From NCBI GenBank assembly GCA_963580245.1, contig CAUZJO010000001.1, positions 76,206-140,205 of the forward strand: 64,000 nt of DNA, written 5' to 3'. Origin of the DNA: CAUZJO01 sp963580245. Its GTDB lineage: Bacteria; Sumerlaeota; Sumerlaeia; MVZB01. This document shows, piece after piece, positions 9,200 to 17,806 of the stretch (the first letter of the stretch is position 1; each line of letters begins with the position of its first letter). The notes beneath the pieces are model-generated. The model was not told where the DNA came from. It saw only the letters and a program-made list of their open reading frames with translations, and searched no databases. The translations under genes and the position numbers were made by a program.

Positions 9200-10072
9200 T
9201 TAGAGGAATTTCATCTGCATCAGCGGCCAGTAGCGCAGAAAGGCGCGGCCCTTGACGTGCGTGAGCGGGACGCCGCCCCAGTAACGGCTGTCCAGGCTGC
9301 TGTCGGTGTTGTCGCCGAAGACGTAGACCTGATCCGGGGGCACGTCGATGCGACGGAGCTCGGCCTGGCCCCCCATTCTTTTATATTGGATGTCGGGCCG
9401 CCCCTTGACGTCTCGATACGGCACTTTGAGGTCGTAGGTCTGGGTTTGGAAGAACTCGGGCCGTTCGACTCGCCGGCCATTGGCCATTAAGTGGCCTGGG
9501 CCGTCGAAGGTCAATTGGTCGCCGGGGCCGCCGACGCAACGCTTGATGAAGATCGGCTTATCCTGATTCCAGATATGCGGGGGGACCTTGAAGACGGTCA
9601 CCTCGCCTCGCCGGGGCAGGCGGAACCAGTAGGTCAGCTTGTTGACCAGGATACGGTCGTATTGCAGCCGCATCGTTCCGTCTTGTGTCATGCGCTCGAG
9701 GTCGTCGGCCGTGAGCGTGACTTGACCGTCGGCAACAAATCGGCGGCCATTGCCGAGGAAACCCAGGGGCGCCTGGCCGTCGCGGATCAGGATCAGGTCG
9801 CGTTTGCCGTCTTGGTTGTAATCGACATGGGCCACCCGGCCCCCGATCAGCGTGGGCGTCATGGAACCGGATGGGATTTTGAACAGCTCGACCATGAAGA
9901 CGCGGACGAACATGGCCAGGATGAAAGCGATGATCAACGCGTCGGCCCATTCGCGGACCACGATCAGCGGGCCATGAGTGCTCCAGGCGGGACCTTCGGT
10001 GGGTTCCGAGGGAGCGTCATCGGGGCTAGGGGCGGGAACGGGATCAAATACGGAGGGGTTGTGTCTGGTCAT
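9200..10072 (-). CDS. lepB: Signal peptidase I, upstream copy
   Basis: Paralogue of the gene just downstream. ATG 10072 is preferred (290 residues); the frame stays open to a TTG at 10165, which would add residues lacking any family similarity and would overlap the neighbouring lipoprotein gene. The N-terminal 35 residues are Pro-rich and cytoplasmic, then a membrane segment (about 44-62), Ser70 in IPSGSMTPTL, Lys177 in PIFIKRCVGGPGD and box E VFGDNTDSSLDSRYWGG. The insert after the Ser box starts with DYNQDGKRD (84-92), a full match to a DxNxDGxxD EF-hand-like loop. Confidence 0.93.
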   Translation of the reverse strand: MTRHNPSVFDPVPAPSPDDAPSEPTEGPAWSTHGPLIVVREWADALIIAFILAMFVRVFMVELFKIPSGSMTPTLIGGRVAHVDYNQDGKRDLILIRDGQAPLGFLGNGRRFVADGQVTLTADDLERMTQDGTMRLQYDRILVNKLTYWFRLPRRGEVTVFKVPPHIWNQDKPIFIKRCVGGPGDQLTFDGPGHLMANGRRVERPEFFQTQTYDLKVPYRDVKGRPDIQYKRMGGQAELRRIDVPPDQVYVFGDNTDSSLDSRYWGGVPLTHVKGRAFLRYWPLMQMKFL

Positions 10073-10115
10073 GAAGGGGTTTGCGCCGATGGCCGCGGCG
10101 GGGTCCGGCGGCGGA

Positions 10116-10727
10116 TCACTTTTCGACGTAAGTCCTATCGTAATAATACTTTGCGCGATCGGCAATATTCTTGATGGTCTGATTGGGGTGCTCGGAAAAC
10201 CGCTCGCTGATCTCTAAATAGCAGGCCTGCATCTCGGCGTAGTTTTCTCGCCGGAAATAACACTGCCCCTGATCGTAAAGCGATTTGGCCTGGAGGAAGT
10301 CATGCTCGGGGTAGACTTCGGCCAACTTTTTGAACTCCGTGATCTCCCGCAGCAGGCACCTTTTGCTCACCCGCACTTTGTCGGGGATATCAAGGCCCGC
10401 GTCCATTTCGACGACCGTCAATTTGGCCAGCGGGGTGAATTGACGATCGTCCGGGAAGTACTCGCCGACCCGACTGTAGATTTCCCGAACGACCTCCCGG
10501 ATGCTCATGAGTTTCTTTTTGTTACTGGCGATCAGGGGCAGATTCCGTTTCTCGCGATAGTCCTCGGCATATTTGAATTGGCCGGCGGCGTCTTCTTTCC
10601 TCGGGACGGTGACCACCGGCCCCTTACGAGCGCAACCCAGGGGCCCGCACAGGCCGACAAGAAGCAACGCAATCCACGCCACCCGCCCGTGAAATAGATA
10701 CCGATTGAGGTCAATGGGGTACTGCAT
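10116..10727 (-). CDS. TPR-like lipoprotein, unknown function
   Basis: Predicted secreted lipoprotein: a basic start, a hydrophobic stretch and a cysteine after GPLG (Cys32 counted from ATG 10727). The frame extends to 10814, but that part precedes the signal peptide and is unlikely to be translated. The mature part is helical with a tetratricopeptide-like segment near the C terminus (KSLYDQGQCYFRRENYAEM), somewhat like BamD/YfiO outer-membrane assembly lipoproteins, though I cannot assign it to them. It lies 43 bases upstream of the two signal peptidase genes on the same strand and may be the first gene of that operon. Divergent from the 11058 cluster. Confidence 0.6.
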   Translation of the reverse strand: MQYPIDLNRYLFHGRVAWIALLLVGLCGPLGCARKGPVVTVPRKEDAAGQFKYAEDYREKRNLPLIASNKKKLMSIREVVREIYSRVGEYFPDDRQFTPLAKLTVVEMDAGLDIPDKVRVSKRCLLREITEFKKLAEVYPEHDFLQAKSLYDQGQCYFRRENYAEMQACYLEISERFSEHPNQTIKNIADRAKYYYDRTYVEK

Positions 10728-10977
10728 GGACCGAATGGGACCGTCTAACAACATCAGTCTCTGATCCCCCGTGGTCGTGAGGGTTCCGCCCGCCCCTTGG
10801 GGCCGGATGACCATCTGCTTGGGGCGGCGGGTGGATCGGCCAAGGCCCTAATATCGAAGAGTCGGCCGGGAAATGTCAAACCATATCTTGATGAGTTCAC
10901 GGGCCCCGATGGCCCCGCGCCCCGTGGCATCGCGGGCTGGGGAGTCCCGCGCGGACGCCGAGGGGCGTAATTGCGGG

Positions 10978-11006
10978 TTGACAGGGGCATCTTCTTTCCG
11001 ATAAAA
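10978..11006 (+). promoter_or_regulatory. Sigma-70-type promoter for the 11058 cluster
   Basis: A perfect TTGACA at 10978-10983 is followed, 16-17 bases on, by GATAAA/ATAAAA (11000-11006). The ATG at 11058 lies about 45 bases downstream of the expected start site, with AGGAAGG at 11041-11047 as ribosome site. The rest of the 10728-11057 gap shows only GC-rich sequence without a gene. Confidence 0.6.
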
Positions 11007-11057
11007 ACCAAGGGCAACGCCGCCGAGGAAACCTCGCGATAGGAAGGTTACGCTCCT

Positions 11058-12140
11058 ATGAACGACAAACCCATGATTCATTCTTCGGTCAAGGCACCCC
11101 ACCGATTCCTGCTTCTCGGTGGGTGCCTGCTCCTGATGGGTCCGCTTGGCTGGGCGCAGATCGGCGGCGGTTTCATCGCCCCGTCCTCGGCCCTGGACGC
11201 GCTCAGTTCGGGACCGGTTGGACCCGGTGGGGCGGGGGCACTTGCTCTGGATCGGGCCAGGAACCTGCCGGGCGCGCCACCGGGGCCGGTGCAGCCGACG
11301 ACTCCGGCCCGAACGACGCTATCCCCGGGCCGCGGCTTTGCCGTGCCGGCCTTGCCGGGGGGGGCCGCCGAGACGCTCGATCCGGTCATCCCCAAGGAGA
11401 AAGTCATGGCGGGCACGCGCGTTCGGGATCACATCACCGGCGAACTGCTCGATGACCCGCACGAGCAACTGGTCCCCGCCTCCGAGCAAACCAATTTCTA
11501 CGACGACGGGACGCACGGCGACATCGAGGCTGGCGACGGGAAGTTTTCGCTGGTGGATGTACGCGACGATGTATTGGGCGAGGGCACCCAGCGGGCCAAG
11601 GAACAGTTGGTCAGGGCCCTGGTGGTGGCCGAGAATCTGAGCCCCCTCGAGTTCTACGGGTTCACGTTGATGAGCACCGAGCTGCATGCGCCCTACCGGC
11701 CCAAGAGCTCCTGGAAGCTGGTGCCCGATCCCGAAGGGGGCCCCGGCTTGACCCTGGCCCAAGTCCCCGTGGAGCGGCCCAAGGACGTGCCCGATTATCG
11801 CGAGTGGGTGGGCCGCAAGGACGACAAGGTCAAGGAGGACTGGGCCGACCGCTTCCTGAAAAGCTACCGCATCAACCCCGACAGCCTTGAGAGCGAATTC
11901 TATCCTCTTTATATCCCGAATCCGCCCCAGCCTCCCCAGGTGGAGCCTCCGGACGCGGACCAGTGGACCCCGTTCAGCGACCCCGACGCGATAACCCGCT
12001 TGCTAAGCGGCCAGGGCGCGGACACGACCGGATTCGGCGGCGGGGGGGCTAGTTCGCCATTTGGGCCTCGCGGCGGCGTGACCGGTGTGTCCATGAATCC
12101 CGGCACCTCGAGCAATTATTTCGGCACGACGGCGAGATAA
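11058..12140 (+). CDS. Exported protein, unknown function (first gene of repeat-lipoprotein cluster)
   Basis: 360 residues with a clear signal peptide (hydrophobic core about 18-32, cut after GWAQ). After a Gly/Pro/Ala-rich linker comes a compact domain, roughly 110-215, with a segment of the DDGTHGDIEAGDGKFS type; this resembles the beta-sandwich loops of exported 'DGTNGD..AGDG.Y' proteins that present periplasmic domains. The tail is Pro-rich, then Gly-rich, with no anchor. I do not recognise a named family. It has its own good promoter and is followed 20 bases on by the next gene, so it probably opens an operon with the helical protein at 12161 and the giant lipoprotein at 12620. Confidence 0.75.
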   Translation: MNDKPMIHSSVKAPHRFLLLGGCLLLMGPLGWAQIGGGFIAPSSALDALSSGPVGPGGAGALALDRARNLPGAPPGPVQPTTPARTTLSPGRGFAVPALPGGAAETLDPVIPKEKVMAGTRVRDHITGELLDDPHEQLVPASEQTNFYDDGTHGDIEAGDGKFSLVDVRDDVLGEGTQRAKEQLVRALVVAENLSPLEFYGFTLMSTELHAPYRPKSSWKLVPDPEGGPGLTLAQVPVERPKDVPDYREWVGRKDDKVKEDWADRFLKSYRINPDSLESEFYPLYIPNPPQPPQVEPPDADQWTPFSDPDAITRLLSGQGADTTGFGGGGASSPFGPRGGVTGVSMNPGTSSNYFGTTAR

Positions 12141-12160
12141 TCACCCCAGAAGGCTGATCC

Positions 12161-12598
12161 ATGGCACTGTCCCCCACTGAAGTCGAAGTTTTGTATGGCG
12201 AATCCAAGAAACTGCTGGAATTGTGGATGCGTACCAAGTTGGCCTTCCTGAAGGCCTTCGGAGGCGGGGAGATCTCCAAGGAGCAGGAGAACGACTATCT
12301 GCAACTCAAGAGCGAGATCTCGCGGATGTATCGCGCCATGGGCGAACGATTGCCCAAGGGGCTGCATTTCGACGGCGACAAGATGATGGAGATGCTCAAG
12401 AACGCGATGACCATGGAGCACCTCAAACGCCAGCCCCCGTCGGAGCGCCGGACGTTCTACGGCACCTGGCATCGGGTCTATATTAAGCTGACCCGCACGC
12501 TGGGGGCGCTCGAGGTGATGGGTGAGGGCTATTATCCGCACATGCACCGCAAGCTGCTCGAAGTCAAAGGCGGCGCGGGCAAGGGCAAGAAAAAGTGA
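12161..12598 (+). CDS. Small helical cytoplasmic protein, paralogue of the 16019 product
   Basis: 145 residues, no signal peptide, no membrane segment, predicted mostly helical and ending in a Gly/Lys tail (GKGKKK). By eye it shares an ordered set of positions with the 184-residue protein at 16019: LW(M)..., an ISK/ITQ acidic-QE helix, M/EMxG or MGE, GD at the middle, and WHxxYxxLxRxLGxL near the end. No enzyme motif is visible. Twenty-two bases separate it from the large lipoprotein gene downstream. Function unknown; the pairing suggests a role with the lipoprotein and the 16019 protein. Confidence 0.7.
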   Translation: MALSPTEVEVLYGESKKLLELWMRTKLAFLKAFGGGEISKEQENDYLQLKSEISRMYRAMGERLPKGLHFDGDKMMEMLKNAMTMEHLKRQPPSERRTFYGTWHRVYIKLTRTLGALEVMGEGYYPHMHRKLLEVKGGAGKGKKK

Positions 12599-12619
12599 TT
12601 TCACGGGAGGAGGGGTGAC

Positions 12620-15600
12620 GTGATTACCCTGCGCAACGTTCGGAACCTCGGCGGGCTGCTCGCCGTCGGCCTATTGTTGGCGACGACGATGGGCTGCAAC
12701 AAGATGCTGGCCAACTTCTCGCTCAGCAAGGCGGAGAAACGCGCGACCGAGGCCGAAGATAACCGGGCGGCCGAGTTCACGCCCCAGCAACTCGAGGAGA
12801 CGCAAGCCAAGATCAACCAGGCGGCTGGCGAGATCGAGAGGCAGGACTTCAAGACCGCGCGCCTATCCGCCAAAAAGGCGGCCGACCTGAGTAAGGAGTT
12901 GCTGGAGCGGACCAAGACGCTGCGCGCCGAGGCCGAACGCAACGAGGCCAACACCTGGATCGAACGCGCCCGCCTCAACGACGCCCAGAGCGTCAACGAC
13001 CTGCTCTTTCAGCAGCTCCTGGTGGACAACCAATCAGGACTGGAGCGATACGATAAACAGAAGTGGAACAAGGCCATCGAGATCTTCGATAAGGTCAAGA
13101 AGGATGTCCGCCACCTTCTGTACACGCTGGAGACCGATGCCAAGCAGTCCCTGGTCGAGACCGAGGGGATGCAGGAGGCCTTGCTGGAGGAAGGGGCGCT
13201 GGAGCACGCGCCGGAGTACGTCAATGAAATCGACCAGCAAATCGAGGACATCCGCAGGGCCATCGAGGTCGAGTACAACTATCGCAGTGCCATCGCCACG
13301 GCCGACCTTGCGCGCCAGACCAAGCAAGAGGGCATCCAGGAAACCAAGCGCGTCAAGAGCGACAAGCAACTGACCGAGATTGAAAACCTGCTCGATGAGG
13401 CCACCAATCTGGGGTCCGAGATTTACGCGCCCCAGACCTATCGGGCCGTGGGCAAAGAATTCGACGGCCTGATCACCCAATACTACAATCAGAATTACGA
13501 CACGGTCCTCACGTCGGCCCCCGTGCTCAAGCCCAAGGTCCTCGACTTGATCGTGGAGACCAAGCGGGTGGCGGCCGGGACCAAGATCCAGGAAGTGCGG
13601 ACGGCCATCAACAACCTGGTCGACGACAAGGCGCGCTCTTATCTGCCCGGGCGCGTCGAACTGTTGGAGTCGCTGCTCAAGGACGCCAAGGACCAGTATG
13701 ACCAGGAGGCCTTCACCGATTCCAAGGAGGTCAGCCTGCGCGCGCTGGAACTGGAACAGAAGATCATCGACGAGTTCGACGACCTTGCCCAGCAGGAGTA
13801 CTCCGCGGCCTCCGACGTGATGGGGACCGCCGAGGGCGTGTTCGAGCAGATGCAGGACATCTTCGACCGCCAGATTCCGGGAAAATGGTCCGAAACGGTT
13901 CAGGCCTTCGAGGACTCCAAACAGGTCTTCAAGGAGGAGCTGAATCGCCGGCTCAACAACGCCCGCATTAGCCTGGGCCTGGCGGCCAACGAGCGCGGGG
14001 AGCAGGACTTCGACCTGTCGATCGAGACCGCCAAGCGCGTTGGCATCGAGGCCGAAGACGTCCGCCAGCAGACCTTCCGCGTGGTGGCGCACAACGCCAT
14101 CCTTGACCTGTCCAACATGGTCAGCCATTACGAGCGCGAAGGGGGACGGCGCTACGCCCGGACCGAGTTGGACAAGACCATCAACATGCTGGAGGAGTGC
14201 AAGAACCTGCTGTCGGTCGAGCAGTATCGCGAGGCCGTCAAACGCACCTCGGACACCAAGGCGCAGCTCGAAGTGATGGTCCAAGAACTGGAGCGCGTCG
14301 CCGAGTCCCGCATCCTGGACGCGACCAAGGCGCTCGCGCAAGCCAAGGATGACCGCGCCGAGAATTTCGAGAGTTCTCTCTACTCGCAGTCGCTGGTCAG
14401 CCTGGAGGAAGCCAAGCTGGCCCTGGAGGCCGAAGGAATGCAACTGGCCATTGAATCGGCGATTCAAGCCGAAACGATCGCCGCGGACGCCTCTTCGGGG
14501 GCGTTACGCCAGTGGACCGAAGACCTGATGCGGGCCAGTGACGACTACCTGGCCAAGGCGCGCGCGGCCGACGCCGCGCGTTACGCGCCCGAACAGTTCC
14601 AAAAGGCCTCGGACCTCAGGCGCAATCTTCAAACGTTGCATGATCAATCCGTCTTCCGCGATGCGATCGAGCTTGGCGCGCAGGTGGTCGCCGAGTCGAG
14701 CGACGCACTCTATGCGAAGGTGATCGAAGCCGAAGACGACATCGCCACCGCCCGGCGTTACGAAGGTTGGGAGTTTGAGCGGGAGCGGTTGGCCGAAGCC
14801 ATTGTCAGCGCCAAGACTTCTCGCGACCTGATGGACAAGGGGGAGTACAATCTTTCGGAACAGTTCGCGTGGAACACCATCGTGATCGCCCAGGACGTGA
14901 CCAAGAAGGCCAAGCGCAAGGGATTTGAATTCCGCATGAACAATCTGGAGGCGCGGATGGAGGAGGCCCGCATCAAGGGCGCCGGTTACTATCAGGTCGG
15001 GGACTTGTCCAATGTCCTCGCCGAGATGAACGCGCTACGCCAATCCTTCAGCACCGATAGCTATGAAGATTTCGCCGAAAAGGTCGAACGGCTCGATACG
15101 CAGTTGACCAGCCTGGTGGAAATGACGCCCGACGTTCTTCGGGACATGGTGCTCGTGATGGGCGACCAGCTGGCCGAGCTGGAGCGGCGCGGCGCGGCCG
15201 AACACATGCCGGCCAAGGTGGATGAGGTCGAACGCAAGATCAAGTACGCGCAGATCGATTACAAGGGCGAGAAATACCGACCCAGTTTCCAGAACATCAA
15301 GGACGCCCAGGCGATCATGCAGGAGGTCGCCGTCAACCTGGACGAACGGGAATTCGACGCCGATCTCAACGATCACTTAACCGAGTTTGGCGACGAGTTG
15401 AGCAAGTTTGGCGTCATTCTCAACATGGGTCCCACCGTCATGTCGCAGCTGATCGTCGGCACCAACGGCCAGGCCAAGGCCACCTCGATCCTGTCGGCGA
15501 GTTCACCCTCGGACCTTCGGACTCGCGTGACCGAAATCGGCGCGGAGCTCACGCAGATGCACCCACCCGACTCTCGGGTCTCGCAATGGCAAGTGACCGT

Positions 15601-15823
15601 GAATATGCTGAGCAAGGCCAAGACGGCATCCGCCAACTTCGAGAAACTGCTGATCCTTGATCAGTATAGCCTCCAGGAGGCCAAGGAGATCGTCCAGACC
15701 GCTTACCTGCAGATGTTTCAGGCCAAAGCCGAACAGGAAGAGATCCAGAGAACGATCGAGTATCCCCACAGGAAGCTCCGACCCGCCGGCGTCGAGCGTG
15801 TCGTCTCCTTCCAGGGATATTAA
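12620..15823 (+). CDS. Giant repeat lipoprotein, DUF4398-like helical repeats
   Basis: 1067 residues starting at GTG 12620, behind a strong GGGAGGAGGGG ribosome site. A lipoprotein signal ends at Cys26 (LATTMGC). The rest is helical and acidic and is built from about ten units spaced mostly 60-76 residues apart, each opening with a (Y/H/F)xP-like corner: FTPQQLEE (53), HAPEYVNE (196), YAPQTYRA (269), YLPGRVEL (341), YARTELDK (512), YSQSLVSL (588), YAPEQFQK (655), YEGWEFER (714), YYQVGDLS (790), HMPAKVDE (862). Each goes on as helix, short turn, then a (F/Y)xxA..xA helix, the pattern of DUF4398 repeats of envelope lipoproteins. This predicts a long rod or solenoid anchored to a membrane. No catalytic site. 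Neighbours are small helical proteins and a tiny membrane protein. Confidence 0.8.
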   Translation: MITLRNVRNLGGLLAVGLLLATTMGCNKMLANFSLSKAEKRATEAEDNRAAEFTPQQLEETQAKINQAAGEIERQDFKTARLSAKKAADLSKELLERTKTLRAEAERNEANTWIERARLNDAQSVNDLLFQQLLVDNQSGLERYDKQKWNKAIEIFDKVKKDVRHLLYTLETDAKQSLVETEGMQEALLEEGALEHAPEYVNEIDQQIEDIRRAIEVEYNYRSAIATADLARQTKQEGIQETKRVKSDKQLTEIENLLDEATNLGSEIYAPQTYRAVGKEFDGLITQYYNQNYDTVLTSAPVLKPKVLDLIVETKRVAAGTKIQEVRTAINNLVDDKARSYLPGRVELLESLLKDAKDQYDQEAFTDSKEVSLRALELEQKIIDEFDDLAQQEYSAASDVMGTAEGVFEQMQDIFDRQIPGKWSETVQAFEDSKQVFKEELNRRLNNARISLGLAANERGEQDFDLSIETAKRVGIEAEDVRQQTFRVVAHNAILDLSNMVSHYEREGGRRYARTELDKTINMLEECKNLLSVEQYREAVKRTSDTKAQLEVMVQELERVAESRILDATKALAQAKDDRAENFESSLYSQSLVSLEEAKLALEAEGMQLAIESAIQAETIAADASSGALRQWTEDLMRASDDYLAKARAADAARYAPEQFQKASDLRRNLQTLHDQSVFRDAIELGAQVVAESSDALYAKVIEAEDDIATARRYEGWEFERERLAEAIVSAKTSRDLMDKGEYNLSEQFAWNTIVIAQDVTKKAKRKGFEFRMNNLEARMEEARIKGAGYYQVGDLSNVLAEMNALRQSFSTDSYEDFAEKVERLDTQLTSLVEMTPDVLRDMVLVMGDQLAELERRGAAEHMPAKVDEVERKIKYAQIDYKGEKYRPSFQNIKDAQAIMQEVAVNLDEREFDADLNDHLTEFGDELSKFGVILNMGPTVMSQLIVGTNGQAKATSILSASSPSDLRTRVTEIGAELTQMHPPDSRVSQWQVTVNMLSKAKTASANFEKLLILDQYSLQEAKEIVQTAYLQMFQAKAEQEEIQRTIEYPHRKLRPAGVERVVSFQGY

Positions 15824-15826
15824 ACC

Positions 15827-15955
15827 GTGGATATGCTGCTCAAAATATTCTCCGCCGACTATTACGTCTATTGGGTGGAATTGTTGACGATCGCCGCGAT
15901 TCTGGTGCTGTTGTTCTATGTCTTCTACGCGCTGAACCTGTTCAAAAAAGATTGA
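15827..15955 (+). CDS. 42-residue single-pass membrane protein
   Basis: A small open frame from GTG 15827 (ATG 15833 is the alternative) to TGA 15953, only 3 bases after the stop of the giant lipoprotein. The product starts with an amphipathic DMLLKIFSADYYVYW, then has about 20 hydrophobic residues (LLTIAAILVLLFYVFYAL) and ends NLFKKD, so it is probably inner-membrane with the Lys end inside. Tight spacing and clean topology argue that it is real. It may anchor or sense the lipoprotein next to it. No homologue recognised. Confidence 0.6.
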   Translation: MDMLLKIFSADYYVYWVELLTIAAILVLLFYVFYALNLFKKD

Positions 15956-15979
15956 ATCACGGGCTATTGCTTCTATAAT
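15952..15979 (+). promoter_or_regulatory. Promoter upstream of the 16019 gene
   Basis: TTGAAT at 15952-15957, a 16-base spacer and a perfect TATAAT at 15974-15979. The -35 overlaps the stop codon of the 42-residue gene, and the predicted start lies about 33 bases before ATG 16019. It would allow the 16019-17708 genes to be expressed separately from the lipoprotein. Confidence 0.6.
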
Positions 15980-16018
15980 CTCCAGTCCGTCAGAACCGTG
16001 AGTTAGCAAGAAGGCACG

Positions 16019-16573
16019 ATGGTTAAAGCTCCACCGAAGCCCCCCAAGAAGGGGGGGGCCACCAATGCCGCCAGGGACCGGCAGTCCAGGTTCAGGTTGA
16101 CCAAGCCCCAGAAGGCCTATGTGGGCGAGCTGCTCAAGCTCGAGAACCGCGTCGCCCTCTGCCGCGAGTTCATCAACTTGTGGATGCAGTTTTTCCGTTT
16201 TTTCGCCGCGGACCTGAGCGAGAAAGAGATCACGCAGGCCGAGGAGAAAGCGTTTTTCCAGGCCATGTCGGCCTTGGCGCGCAAGCATTTCCTGTTCGTC
16301 GAGATGATGGGCGACACCTTCGACCGCGGCGGCGACGTCATTGATGTCCTGGGCGTTGCCGTCAGCCTGGCCAACATCCAGGTCATGCCCGAGAACACCC
16401 GCTCCAAACTCGAGCTGGATTGGCACAACCTGTTCCTCGACATGAACCGGGCGCTGGGACGCCTGATCCGACGCCTGCCCGGCAACATGAGCCTGTCCGA
16501 AGCCCTCGCCTCGCTCAGCAAGACGGCCCCCGCCAAGCCCGCGCCCAAGCCCGCCCAAAGCAAGGGAAAATGA
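16019..16573 (+). CDS. Helical protein, paralogue of the 12161 product
   Basis: 184 residues with basic, Pro/Lys/Ala-rich ends (PPKPPKKGG at the start, KPAPKPAQSKGK at the end) around a helical core. The core shares its order of key positions with the 145-residue protein at 12161: INLWMQFF, SEKEITQAEEKAFF, FVEMMGDTFDRGGD, then WHNLFLDMNRALGRL. The basic tails could bind nucleic acid or acidic partners such as the repeat lipoprotein's helices, but this is only inference. The stop overlaps the next start as ATGA (16570-16573). Confidence 0.7.
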   Translation: MVKAPPKPPKKGGATNAARDRQSRFRLTKPQKAYVGELLKLENRVALCREFINLWMQFFRFFAADLSEKEITQAEEKAFFQAMSALARKHFLFVEMMGDTFDRGGDVIDVLGVAVSLANIQVMPENTRSKLELDWHNLFLDMNRALGRLIRRLPGNMSLSEALASLSKTAPAKPAPKPAQSKGK

Positions 16574-17103
16574 GGACCTATCACGAGCAGACGGCGCGGC
16601 GTTTCCACTCGGGGAAAGAGGTGGAGGCAGCGGTCCGGTCCGGTGAGTCTCTGGAAGGGGCCGACCTGAGCGGGCTGAATCTGTCCGGGATGGACCTGTC
16701 GGGGGCGGACCTGGGTGGGGCCCGCCTGAGCGGTGCCGATTTGTCGGGCACCCAACTGAGGGAGGCGCGACTGGAACGGGCGATGCTTGACCACGTCCAA
16801 GCCGCCGGTGCCGACCTGAGTGCCGTCCGCGCCGAGTTCGCCGTCTTCGGCCTGGCCGACCTGCGCCAGGCCCGACTGGAGGGGGCGGGCCTGCGCCGCG
16901 CCAACCTGGTCGGCGTGAACGCGGAAGAGGCCAATTTCAGGGGCGCGGACGTCTATTACGCGCGTTTCGCGGCCGCCAAGCTGCACGGGGCCGACTTCAC
17001 CGGTGCCAACGTCGAACGGACGATTTTCCGCGCCGCCGATATCCGAGACGCAAGCCTGCGCGAGACACGGGGCGCGGCGAATTTCGATCGGGTCAGGAAG
17101 TGA
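16570..17103 (+). CDS. Pentapeptide-repeat protein
   Basis: 177 residues from ATG 16570, which overlaps the previous stop; the frame is open further upstream, but that region is the coding sequence of the 16019 gene. From about residue 28 to 165 the protein repeats A(D/N/R)LxG-type pentapeptides (LEGADLSGLNLSGMDLSGAD at the start), giving a right-handed quadrilateral beta helix. No DNA-gyrase-protection feature or extra domain is seen, so the role is unknown. Its stop overlaps the next gene as GTGA. Confidence 0.9.
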   Translation: MRTYHEQTARRFHSGKEVEAAVRSGESLEGADLSGLNLSGMDLSGADLGGARLSGADLSGTQLREARLERAMLDHVQAAGADLSAVRAEFAVFGLADLRQARLEGAGLRRANLVGVNAEEANFRGADVYYARFAAAKLHGADFTGANVERTIFRAADIRDASLRETRGAANFDRVRK

Positions 17104-17708
17104 AGTCCGGCATGTTGCTCCGCCATTTCATGCTCGACGTCGGTCCGCTCGAGTCCAACGCCTTTCTCATGGCGGACCTTGAATCGCGGACCGGGCTGCT
17201 GGTGGATGCCGGGGCCTTTGAGTCGGCCATCGTCGCGGTGGCCGAAGAACACGACCTCCGGATGGCCGCCGTCCTATTGACGCACCTGCACTGGGACCAC
17301 GTGGACGGCCTGGGTGAATACCTGAAACGATGGCCTGGAGCCCGGGTCCATGCGCCCGCGCGGCCCCCCTCGGTGCCCGACGCCCAGATCGTCGGCCACG
17401 GCGACGAGTTCGACGTGGGCCCTTTCCACTTCCAGGCACTCAAGACCTCCGGTCACACGCCCGAATCGATCTCTTACTATTGCGCCGGCGCGGGGGTGTG
17501 CTTCGTCGGCGACTGTATCTTCGCGGGCTCGGTCGGCGGAACCAGCAGCGACGCCCTTTTCGAAGAGGAAACGGGCCATATCCGCAACCACCTATTCACA
17601 TTGCCCGAGATGACGGAATTGCTCTCGGGTCACGGTCCGGTCACCACCGTGGCCATCGAGAAACAGGCCAACCCGTTCCTCAAACCCGGCTTCGGTCGCA
17701 CCGCATAA
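17100..17708 (+). CDS. MBL-fold metallohydrolase, glyoxalase II-like
   Basis: 202 residues starting at GTG 17100, which overlaps the previous stop (ATG 17112 is an alternative). Metallo-beta-lactamase fold with the zinc-binding signature THLHWDHVDG, then SGHTPESISYY, a VGDCIFAGSVG loop supplying the bridging aspartate, and SGHGP near residue 178. This arrangement fits the small glyoxalase II-like hydrolases that cut thioesters or related substrates; the true substrate is not deducible. Probably co-translated with the pentapeptide-repeat gene. Confidence 0.9.
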   Translation: MKSGMLLRHFMLDVGPLESNAFLMADLESRTGLLVDAGAFESAIVAVAEEHDLRMAAVLLTHLHWDHVDGLGEYLKRWPGARVHAPARPPSVPDAQIVGHGDEFDVGPFHFQALKTSGHTPESISYYCAGAGVCFVGDCIFAGSVGGTSSDALFEEETGHIRNHLFTLPEMTELLSGHGPVTTVAIEKQANPFLKPGFGRTA

Positions 17709-17806
17709 CGAGCCCACCCTCCCGGTCCCGTCCCGACGATGTCCAAAGGCGCCGGGGATGGGGTATCGTGGGCTTTGAGGCCTGGGACTGGATTGATGAA
17801 AATAGG

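Noticed and set aside
8225..10174. Two long plus-strand frames (421 and 227 residues)
   Set aside because: Exactly antisense to the two signal peptidase genes; the translations are low-complexity Val/Ala/Gly/Asp mirror products.
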